Below are positions 41,670-49,115 of a DNA stretch of 49,115 nucleotides, one piece after another (the first letter of the stretch is position 1; every line of letters begins with the position of its first letter). The DNA lies in NCBI RefSeq assembly GCF_913055835.1, contig NZ_CAJXKQ010000035.1:1-49115 (forward strand). The letters are read 5' to 3'. The notes under the pieces are model-generated. The model was not told where the DNA came from, did no database searches, and saw only the letters and a list, made by a program, of their open reading frames with translations. Source of the stretch: an uncultured Marinobacter sp. GTDB taxonomy: Bacteria > Pseudomonadota > Gammaproteobacteria > Pseudomonadales > Oleiphilaceae. Made by a program: the position numbers and the translations under genes.

Positions 41670-43933
41670 TCTGCCCTGAGCCTTTCGGCAAGGCCCGAGG
41701 CACGAACCATCTGCTGCCCGACTGCGTCTTCGAGAACATGCACGTTGCCGGCAATCAGGCTGAACCAGTTTCTGGCCCGGGTAATGCCCGTGTAGACCAG
41801 TTCTTTCGTAAGGACCGGGCTGAGCCGGTCTGGCAGCACCAGGCAGGTGTGGTTGAACTCCGAGCCCTGGGACTTGTGTACTGTCATGGCGTACACGGTT
41901 TCCAGCTGCTGCAGACGGCTGGGGGAGATCCAGCGGATACCGCCAGCGGTGTCACTATCTGGAAACGCCACGCGCAGGGTGTATCGGGGTTCACCGGATT
42001 CACTCCGGTCCCAGGGCACACTGACCGTAATGCCAATGTCGCCGTTCATCAGGCCCAGGTTGTAGTCGTTGCCGGTAATCAGCACCGGCCTGCCCGGGTA
42101 CCAGCCTTCGGCCCGTGGGATCAGCTTTTCAGCCAATAGCTGCCGCGCGATCCGGTCGTTCAGGCCTTCCACGCCCCAGGGGCCCTTGCGCAGGGCACAG
42201 AGCACCTGGAAGTCACTGAAGGCTTCAAGCAGTTGCGCCGCCATCGCATCCCAGTCTTCGCGGGAGCTGTCCACGGTCAGGCCGTGATTCTGTAACTGCT
42301 CCAGATAATGGCGATAGCCAACCGGTGGCGGCAGGGGGTGGCCCTTCAACTGCCGACCCTGCCCGGCATTACGGTATGCTTCGGGCGAGCCGGTGATGGC
42401 ATGGCGGCACACCAGATCCAGGGTGTCTTCCGGATCCGGTTTTCCGGATTGGCCGTTGAGCAGAATGACATCGTCGAAAGCCGCTTCCCGGATCTGGCGC
42501 AGCATGGCGCTATCAAGGGCACTGGTGTTCACGGCTTCCGCAAACGCACGGATGCCGCTGTCTTGCTGGAACCGGTAACTCTTTCGCAACATGGCCACGG
42601 CCTGATCCATGGGTTGGCCGGTTTGGTCCACCAGCGACGCTGGTATTTCACTGTCGGTTATGGCGGCCAGCCACTGCGACGTTGCCGGTGTGTAGTGGGC
42701 CTGTAAGGCCCGCTGGCAGAGCTCACCCAGTATCGCACCGGCATCCACCGAGGCCAGCTGGTCCTTGTCGCCCAGCAGGATCAGCTGGGCATTGGCGGGC
42801 AGGGCATCGAACACCGACGCCATCAGATCCACGTCCACCATCGAGGCCTCGTCGATCACCAGGATATCCACCAGCAACGGGTTGTCCCGGTTATGGCGGA
42901 ATTTGCGGGTATCCGGCCGGCTGCCCAGCAACCGATGCAAGGTGGTGACGCGGGTGGGAATATCAGCAAGCTCCACGTTGCCCGGCAGCTTGGCAAGAGG
43001 CAAGCGGCTGACCGCACCACCAATGGATTCGTTCAAGCGGGCGGCCGCCTTGCCGGTGGGGGCTGCCAGTCGGATCCGGTATTTGCGACCGGCCCGCTCG
43101 GGTGATTCCCCGGCGACGGCCTGAAGTGCCGCCAGAAGGTTGACCACGGTGGTGGTCTTGCCGGTGCCAGGCCCGCCGGTGATCACGGCGAAACGGTTTC
43201 GGGCCGCCAGGGCACAGGCCAGTTTCTGGTAATCCACCGGTTCTGAGGACTGGAACAGCGTATCCAGAGCGAGAGACAGGGTGCGGGCCGGACCGGATTC
43301 CGGATCTGCCAGGGGCGATGGCAAAGCCAGGCGGTGCCGGATGCCCTCCGCAATGCGTTGTTCGTAGCGCCAGAATCTGCGCAGGTACAGCCGGGTCCCG
43401 TTCAGCACCAGAGGTGTTGTATGTGAGCCATCACTTACGGCGCAGGCGCTTTCCAGTATGCTCAGACAATCCGGAAGCGTTACAAGTGCAAGCACGTCGG
43501 AGGGCTTGGACCGGTCCGGCTCGTTGGTGCCGGCATCGGTGAGCGGCTCGTGAACTGACTCCTCCGGCGGCAGTGACAGGGTGTGCTCGACATCGGCTAG
43601 GAGATTGCCCAGATCAACGCAGACATGGCCACGGCCCACCTGGTGGGATACCAGTGCCGCCAACAGCAGAACCAGCGGGTGTGGGCGTTCGCCCTGCTCT
43701 TCCGACAGCTCCCGGATCAGCCGGGCAAAACCCACATCCAGCGGTCGGATCCACTCCGCCTGTTGCCAGTGCAGCAGCAGGGTTTCGATTTTATCCGGGC
43801 TGGAGAACAGATCGTTGATATCGACGGTGGTATCACCGGCAGCCGGTACGGTCGGCGTTTCCGCAGCGGTCTCCTCCGCAAACAGATCAATCTGGTGGTC
43901 GGTCTTTCCGGTGTGGGAGCGAGAACGGCTCAT
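41666..43933 (-). CDS. recD: Exonuclease V (RecBCD) subunit alpha, RecD
   Basis: RecD is the 5'-3' helicase of RecBCD. It has 755 residues: an N-terminal RecB-contacting domain, then the SF1B helicase with Walker A GGPGTGKT (253-260), VIDEASMVDVDLM (Walker B), and the C-terminal VHKSQGSEF. It overlaps recB by 4 bases (ATGA), so translation is coupled. Confidence 0.97.
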   Translation of the reverse strand: MSRSRSHTGKTDHQIDLFAEETAAETPTVPAAGDTTVDINDLFSSPDKIETLLLHWQQAEWIRPLDVGFARLIRELSEEQGERPHPLVLLLAALVSHQVGRGHVCVDLGNLLADVEHTLSLPPEESVHEPLTDAGTNEPDRSKPSDVLALVTLPDCLSILESACAVSDGSHTTPLVLNGTRLYLRRFWRYEQRIAEGIRHRLALPSPLADPESGPARTLSLALDTLFQSSEPVDYQKLACALAARNRFAVITGGPGTGKTTTVVNLLAALQAVAGESPERAGRKYRIRLAAPTGKAAARLNESIGGAVSRLPLAKLPGNVELADIPTRVTTLHRLLGSRPDTRKFRHNRDNPLLVDILVIDEASMVDVDLMASVFDALPANAQLILLGDKDQLASVDAGAILGELCQRALQAHYTPATSQWLAAITDSEIPASLVDQTGQPMDQAVAMLRKSYRFQQDSGIRAFAEAVNTSALDSAMLRQIREAAFDDVILLNGQSGKPDPEDTLDLVCRHAITGSPEAYRNAGQGRQLKGHPLPPPVGYRHYLEQLQNHGLTVDSSREDWDAMAAQLLEAFSDFQVLCALRKGPWGVEGLNDRIARQLLAEKLIPRAEGWYPGRPVLITGNDYNLGLMNGDIGITVSVPWDRSESGEPRYTLRVAFPDSDTAGGIRWISPSRLQQLETVYAMTVHKSQGSEFNHTCLVLPDRLSPVLTKELVYTGITRARNWFSLIAGNVHVLEDAVGQQMVRASGLAERLRAD

Positions 43934-46900
43934 GCGGCCACCTCCCCGACGGACTCGCCATCAAACAGGGCATATAGTTGTTCAATCAGGGCCCTGGGCG
44001 GTTTGTCGGTAAAGGCGCCACCCGTGCCGGAATCAATGCCCCGAAGGAACAGGTAAACCGCGCCGCCAATGTGTCGGTCGTAGTCGTAATCCGGCAAACG
44101 GGCTTTCAGTAGCCGGTGCAGGGCCAGCAGATAGAGCACGTATTGCAGATCATAGCGTTTATCCAGGATGGCGTTGCCCATTGCCTGATCGGTATAGGCG
44201 CTGTCGTCTTCGCCCAGGGTATTGGATTTGTAGTCCAGCACGTAATAGCGCCCGTTGTGTTCGAACACCAGATCGATAAACCCCTTGAGCATCCCGTTGA
44301 ATCGCGTCTCCTCGACTTGGGGCCGGTCCGCGCGATTCAGGGTGTGCGCGGTTACCAGCTCGTCGAGTTTGCGGATACTGACGTTGCGGCTTTCAAACCA
44401 GAACTCCAGTTCCGGGCGCAGGGTGATCAGGTCCGCCAGGCAGACGGTTTCTGCACCGGCCCGGTCGAGGCTCAATGGTTTGCTGATCAATGCCAGCAAC
44501 CAGCGCTCCAGCGGCTTCACCCATTCGTTCCAGCCACGAGTGCCGCAGCGCCGGGTCAGCTGCTCATGAAGCAGCGGCGGGTTATCCACAACCCGCTGGA
44601 ACCCCTGCTGTGTGCACCATTCCAGCAGTTCGTGCAGGAAGGTGCCGGGTCCGGCGCCTTTCGGAAAGTTATGCTGGTTGCGCTGGTTGGCCATTTGAGT
44701 CGGGTTTTCCTCTTCGTCCAGGGTGCTTTCTTCCAGCAGGTTCTGGGTCTGGGCATCTTCCACCTCACCGGTAAACGCGATCCCGGTGCCGGTCATGCCG
44801 GTGTATTCGATGGAGGAGTAGCTGGCAATCCACCAGTCCTCTCTGGCCTCGCGGGAAGAGACCATGGCCGGGCCAAGAGCTTCGGGCGCCGGTTCGTGGT
44901 AGTGCGTATCGTCCGGATCCGGTAAAGGGGTTATCCGGATCTCTGCTCTGCCCTCTGCCAGTTTCCCCAGGCAGTCGCTGATACGGCTGTGCCCTTCGCC
45001 GGCAATCAGGTAGCCCAGTCCGCTTTGCTGCCAGTTGTCCAGGGCCGCCGTGCCGACCCAGGTGGCGAAGCGGGCCCGGGTCAGGGCCACGTAGAGCTTG
45101 CGGATATCCTCGCCGAGGCGCTCCCGGTCAGCCCTGGCCACGTCGTCCGGCGACGGGTCGAATACCGTGACCAGCCTGCCCTGCTCATTGTGATAGCGCA
45201 CGAAGGCCTGCTTTTCACTCTGGGCGCGAAAAGCTGTGCCAAAGGGCAGAAACACCAGCGGGTACTCCAGGCCCTTGGACTTGTGCACGGTGATCACCTT
45301 CACCAGGCCGGCATCACTTTCCAGCCGCAGGGTACGGTGTTCGTCTTCCTCGTCGGCTGCCCGCAGAATCTGGGTATAGTGGTGCACCAGGGCATGCTCG
45401 CCGTCCAGTTGCAGGCTGTCCTGCTGCAGCAACTCGGCAATGTGCAGAATGTCGGTCAACCGCCGTTCGCCGTCAGGGCGTTGCAGTAACCGGCCCGGCA
45501 CCTCGAAATCCATCAGGAAGGTTCGCAGCATGGGTAGCACACCCTGCTTCTGCCATTGCTGCTGGTAACCAATAAAGCGCTCGATTTCCCGTTCCAGCAC
45601 GAGCTCGTCGGTGAGCAGCTGATTCATGGCATGCCAGGACTGACCGAGGGTGGGTGTGGCCAGGGCTGCGCGGATATAGGCCAGCTGTCGGGGCTCGGCA
45701 AATGCCCGAAGCCAGCAGAGCATTTCCTGTGATTCCCGGGAGGTCAGCACCGAATCGCGGTCTGACAGGTACACACTCTTGATACGCCGCTGGCCCAGGG
45801 CGTCCCGCACTGCGCTGGCCTCATTGCGGTTGTTGACCAGTATTGCGATATCTTTCGGGGCAACCGGCTCCAGGTCCTCCGGATTATCCGGCAAGGCAAA
45901 TCCGGCCTGCCCGGCCTGGCCCAGAGTCAGCAAACGGGCGATCTCGCTGGCACAGGTTTCCGCCACATCGGCCGTGGCAGTGCCCTTGGCCATACCTTTT
46001 GGATTGCCGTCCCTGTCCTCTTCCCCGGATTCGTGGGTCCAGAACACCAGGCTGGGCTGTTCTTCCCCGTTGATCGCCCAGACCCGTTTGGTGCCATTGG
46101 CGTCCACACCCTGGAACGGCAGCGGTGAAGTATCGCCCCTGCCGAACAGGAAGGCGCCGTCCCGGCTGTGCTGGTCGCTGTGTTCAAAGACCCGGTTAAC
46201 CCCTGCCACCATGGATTTGGCGGAGCGGAAGTTCTTACCCAGTGTGTAGGTGCGTTCTTTCACGCCCTGCCGGGCCTGCAGGTAAGTGTAGATATCGGCA
46301 CCCCGGAAACCGTATATGGCCTGCTTGGGATCGCCGATCATCAGCAGGCAGGTACCGTGGTCACTGCCCGCCACGTTGTAGATGCGGTCGAAGATACGGT
46401 ACTGCACCGGGTCGGTGTCCTGGAATTCGTCGATCAGGGCCACCGGAAACTGCCGACGGATGGTGGCCGCCAGCTGGTCGCCCCGCGGCCCGTGCAGGGC
46501 ATCGTCCAGCCGGGTGAGCAGATCGTCAAAGCCCATTTCCGAGCGTTTCTGCTTTTCTGACTCCAGCCGTTCGGCTATCCAGTGGCTGGCGTGGCGCAGA
46601 ATGTCGGATTTGGCGCTGGGCTGGTTCTGGCTGAAATCCAGCAGCGCTTCGATGGCGTCGAAGGCAGGATGATGGGGGGCGGACTCATCGCCTTTTAGAA
46701 TCTTGTCGAGCCCCTCGGGGGTCTGATTCTTAAAGCCCGCAGCGCTGTCGATTTTTTCGGGTAGCAGGTCATCGGATTCCGCCCAGGCAACCAGCAAATC
46801 CCAGACCTTGATCATGGCATTCTTGCTGGCGCCATGAAGTCGCTTGCTCTTGTTCAGATCGTTCAGCAGCTCGATGACGTCATCGCGCCACTGGCGCCAG

Positions 46901-47652
46901 GGGTGGGCTTTCAGGGCCTGTGACTGCTCCAGACGCCGCCTGACCACCTGATCAATGGCCTGGTGAACGCTGTCCGGCGGTGTGCCCAGGCTCTGGGGAT
47001 CGTCAATCAGGTTGCGAACCCCCTGGCGCAGGTCCCCGGGAGTTTTCCAGTGGCTCAGGGCCTCGTCCATCAGCGCCGGGGGCAACGGATAGACAAAGGT
47101 GCGCCAGTAATCCCGGGCGACCTCGTCCAGCAATTCGCTCTGGTCGGTTTCGAGGGTGAGCTTGAACAGGCTGCCGCTGTCGAAGGCGTGCTCGCTAAGC
47201 ATGCGGTTGCAGAAACTGTGGATGGTCGATACCGCCGCTTCGTCCATCCACTCTGCCGCCAGCAGCAGTTTCTTGCGGCATTCCGGCCAGCTGGCCGGAT
47301 CCGGGTAGCTTTCATCCCGTAGCTGGTAGATCAGTGCCGTTTCCGCGGGTGGATTGGGCTCGTCGGGCGCGTCGGAAAACACCTCGGCGGCCTGGGTCAG
47401 TCGGGTGCGGATACGGTCACGCAGTTCTTTGGTGGCGGCCTCGGTAAAAGTGACCACCAGCAGGTTGGGAGGCAGCAGGTTCTGCAGCGGGCTGTCGGGC
47501 GACTGGCCGTGGCCAAGCACCAGGCGCACGTACAGAATGGCAATGGTAAAGGTTTTTCCGGTGCCGGCACTGGCCTCGATCAGGGCACTGCCGTTGAGGG
47601 CCAGTGCCAGGGGATCCAGGTTCGGATTCCGGTTGGTCATCTGCTCGGTCAT
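43930..47652 (-). CDS. recB: Exonuclease V (RecBCD) subunit beta, RecB
   Basis: RecB is the 3'-5' helicase and nuclease of RecBCD. I start at ATG 47652 (MTEQMTNRNPNLDPLALALN) because it gives the ATGA overlap with recC; a longer frame from 47703 lies inside recC. The 1240-residue protein has Walker A EASAGTGKT (26-34), DEFQDTDPVQY (motif II), VHKSKGLEYP (motif V/VI region), and the nuclease motif VLDYKSNTL near 1180, so it should be both helicase and nuclease. Confidence 0.97.
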   Translation of the reverse strand: MTEQMTNRNPNLDPLALALNGSALIEASAGTGKTFTIAILYVRLVLGHGQSPDSPLQNLLPPNLLVVTFTEAATKELRDRIRTRLTQAAEVFSDAPDEPNPPAETALIYQLRDESYPDPASWPECRKKLLLAAEWMDEAAVSTIHSFCNRMLSEHAFDSGSLFKLTLETDQSELLDEVARDYWRTFVYPLPPALMDEALSHWKTPGDLRQGVRNLIDDPQSLGTPPDSVHQAIDQVVRRRLEQSQALKAHPWRQWRDDVIELLNDLNKSKRLHGASKNAMIKVWDLLVAWAESDDLLPEKIDSAAGFKNQTPEGLDKILKGDESAPHHPAFDAIEALLDFSQNQPSAKSDILRHASHWIAERLESEKQKRSEMGFDDLLTRLDDALHGPRGDQLAATIRRQFPVALIDEFQDTDPVQYRIFDRIYNVAGSDHGTCLLMIGDPKQAIYGFRGADIYTYLQARQGVKERTYTLGKNFRSAKSMVAGVNRVFEHSDQHSRDGAFLFGRGDTSPLPFQGVDANGTKRVWAINGEEQPSLVFWTHESGEEDRDGNPKGMAKGTATADVAETCASEIARLLTLGQAGQAGFALPDNPEDLEPVAPKDIAILVNNRNEASAVRDALGQRRIKSVYLSDRDSVLTSRESQEMLCWLRAFAEPRQLAYIRAALATPTLGQSWHAMNQLLTDELVLEREIERFIGYQQQWQKQGVLPMLRTFLMDFEVPGRLLQRPDGERRLTDILHIAELLQQDSLQLDGEHALVHHYTQILRAADEEDEHRTLRLESDAGLVKVITVHKSKGLEYPLVFLPFGTAFRAQSEKQAFVRYHNEQGRLVTVFDPSPDDVARADRERLGEDIRKLYVALTRARFATWVGTAALDNWQQSGLGYLIAGEGHSRISDCLGKLAEGRAEIRITPLPDPDDTHYHEPAPEALGPAMVSSREAREDWWIASYSSIEYTGMTGTGIAFTGEVEDAQTQNLLEESTLDEEENPTQMANQRNQHNFPKGAGPGTFLHELLEWCTQQGFQRVVDNPPLLHEQLTRRCGTRGWNEWVKPLERWLLALISKPLSLDRAGAETVCLADLITLRPELEFWFESRNVSIRKLDELVTAHTLNRADRPQVEETRFNGMLKGFIDLVFEHNGRYYVLDYKSNTLGEDDSAYTDQAMGNAILDKRYDLQYVLYLLALHRLLKARLPDYDYDRHIGGAVYLFLRGIDSGTGGAFTDKPPRALIEQLYALFDGESVGEVAA
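44582..44590 (+). promoter_or_regulatory. DnaA box (perfect 9-mer) inside recB
   Basis: TTATCCACA lies in codons of recB, on the plus strand. Confidence 0.35.
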
Positions 47653-49115
47653 TCCAGGCCTCCGATCTGATCTGCAGCCGATTTGTCCTGCTCGGCTTCC
47701 CAAACCGGCACGTAGAGCTGATGCAGCAGGGCTTCGAATTCACCGCTGGCCATCAGCAGCTCCGGTGTTTCATAGGCTCCTCTCAGGTAACCGGTGTCCC
47801 GCTCCAGGGCAATGGTATAGGCCTGCTGCGCCTCTGATATGGCTCGCTCATGGTCACCGACGTACTTTTTGCTGCCGTAGAAACTGGTGATCCAGGCAAA
47901 GCCGGCCTCGCAGTGAATAGGCAGCGCCCGGGTGGTGGCGTCCATCCATCCGCTGAGCACCGCTTCGAACAGCGGCCTGGCCTGCTCTGGATGCAATGGA
48001 GCAAAGCGGAATTTCCGTCCCTCCTCCTTGCCCAGAACCAGGGTCTCAAAAGGTTGACCGCCGAGCTGGCCTGCCAGATGGATCAGCCAGTCCCGCATCA
48101 GGTTGGCGTATCGCACCTTCTTGCTCGACCCGGAGCCGGTGAGCAGGCTGGAGCTGGCGACTACCAGACGGCATAGCTCGCCCCCGGCATTGCAGCGCAC
48201 ATTGTCGATCAGATCCGCGACTTCCACCGAACCCAGGGCGTTTTCAAACCGGTAGTCAAAGGATAGCGGTTCAGCAACCGCCTCCGGCCAGTCAACCAGT
48301 GCGCTCTGGTAACGCTCGAACAGATCGGGCAATCGCCCGGCCAGCTCGGAGCGCAGGCGGTGTTCGGTCACGCCCATACCCAGGTCCCCGCGTCGGGCCA
48401 TGCGGTCCAGGGTTGCCTGCAACCGATCGTGCAGTTCCTCTTCGCTGCTGGCTTTCAACAGCCCGTCCTGGATCAGCTCGTTGTCCAGACGCCAGCGGTC
48501 CAGGCCGTCCAGCTCGAAATTCTCGTTGTCGGTATCGTCGTCCTCGACATCCTCGAAGCGTACCTGCAGTCGACGCTGGTAAAAGGTGTCGATGGGCTTT
48601 TTCAGGAAAGCCGCCAGATCGTTCAGGCTGATGGGTTCTTCGGGTGTCTGGTACGAAAGTGCAGATTGCACGTCTTGGTTAGTCTCAACACCGTGAGCAC
48701 TGCGCCATTCCCGCTCGTAGGTGAACAACCGGCGTGCCTCCAACACCTCGGCCAGGGGACGGGGTGAACTGTTTTCCCCCTCTCCACCCGCTTCCAGCCC
48801 GTTGGCTTTCGGGAAATAGCTCCGGCTGAACGGCTGCAACGGGTGTTGGGTAGTGAGTGCCTCGATGACCTTGGTTTCGGGTTGCCCTGCCACAGACCAG
48901 AGACTGTCCAGATGATCCTGAAGCTGCCCCACCAGAACCGACGGCGGCCGTTCCGAATCATCCTTGATGCTGCGGCCTACCCAGCTGATGTAGAGCTGCT
49001 CCCGGGCGGATAACAGGGCTTCCAGGAACAGGTAGCGATCGTCTTCCCGGCGGGAGCGGTCCCCCGGGCGGTAATCCTGGGCCATCAGGTCGAAATCCAC
49101 CGGCGGCCGGGAGCG
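47649..49115 (-). CDS. recC: Exonuclease V (RecBCD) subunit gamma, RecC (3' part)
   Basis: The window shows only the C-terminal 488 residues; the 5' part is beyond the right edge. The stretch FDLMAQDYRPGDRSRREDDRYLFLEALLSARE is the conserved RecC region. RecC recognises Chi and holds the complex together. Its TGA overlaps the recB ATG by 4 bases. No frameshift is seen in this part. Confidence 0.95.
   Translation of the reverse strand, partial: RSRPPVDFDLMAQDYRPGDRSRREDDRYLFLEALLSAREQLYISWVGRSIKDDSERPPSVLVGQLQDHLDSLWSVAGQPETKVIEALTTQHPLQPFSRSYFPKANGLEAGGEGENSSPRPLAEVLEARRLFTYEREWRSAHGVETNQDVQSALSYQTPEEPISLNDLAAFLKKPIDTFYQRRLQVRFEDVEDDDTDNENFELDGLDRWRLDNELIQDGLLKASSEEELHDRLQATLDRMARRGDLGMGVTEHRLRSELAGRLPDLFERYQSALVDWPEAVAEPLSFDYRFENALGSVEVADLIDNVRCNAGGELCRLVVASSSLLTGSGSSKKVRYANLMRDWLIHLAGQLGGQPFETLVLGKEEGRKFRFAPLHPEQARPLFEAVLSGWMDATTRALPIHCEAGFAWITSFYGSKKYVGDHERAISEAQQAYTIALERDTGYLRGAYETPELLMASGEFEALLHQLYVPVWEAEQDKSAADQIGGLE

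Overview
The window is a bacterial chromosomal origin region. Gene content and order point to a halophilic or marine gammaproteobacterium, most likely Marinobacter or a close relative. The evidence is a Pseudomonas-type oriC between rpmH and dnaA, the order rsmG-parA-parB-atpI, ectoine hydroxylase, and moderately high GC coding sequence. The genus is an inference; no search was run.

Layout. Positions 1-5441 hold the F1Fo ATP synthase operon on the minus strand (atpI-B-E-F-H-A-G and the first 52 codons of atpD), with a good sigma70-type promoter at 5519-5547. Positions 5713-10034 hold mnmG-rsmG-parA-parB, also on the minus strand. Positions 10035-10373 are an AT-rich gap with two perfect DnaA boxes. 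Positions 10374-21193 are an accessory block separating mnmG from mnmE: an LplT-like MFS transporter, an EAL phosphodiesterase, an RND pump with adaptor and a lipoprotein, an acyl-CoA dehydrogenase and ectoine hydroxylase. Positions 21196-25209 hold mnmE, yidC, yidD, rnpA and rpmH (minus). Positions 25210-25854 are oriC. Positions 25855-33481 hold dnaA, dnaN, an ABC1/UbiB-like kinase, recF and gyrB (plus). After a bidirectional terminator come a VC0807-like membrane protein, a secreted alpha-amylase, a GABA-type aminotransferase, two divergent ABC exporters separated by an inverted REP-like pair, and the recC-recB-recD operon (minus), with recC running off the right edge.

How it fits together. 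DnaA (25855) acts on the adjacent oriC. DnaN, RecF and GyrB supply the clamp, gap repair and supercoiling. ParA and ParB (6649-7443, 5713-6600) should act on two parS sites found here inside the recF coding sequence. YidC, YidD, RnpA and RpmH form the conserved membrane-insertion, RNase P and ribosome group. RecBCD provides double-strand break repair.

The most interesting non-gene signals are: (i) two parS palindromes embedded in recF; (ii) a second origin-like AT-rich segment with perfect DnaA boxes upstream of mnmG, the place of the E. coli oriC; (iii) nine perfect DnaA 9-mers in 49 kb; (iv) a DnaA-trio-like triplet run beside the oriC box; (v) an ABC transporter whose only sensible start is ATT, overlapping the stop of a five-codon mini-ORF; and (vi) the inverted REP pair. 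I found no tRNA, rRNA, CRISPR array, insertion sequence or prophage. I found no convincing entirely new multi-gene system; the gene complement is mostly well-known families.
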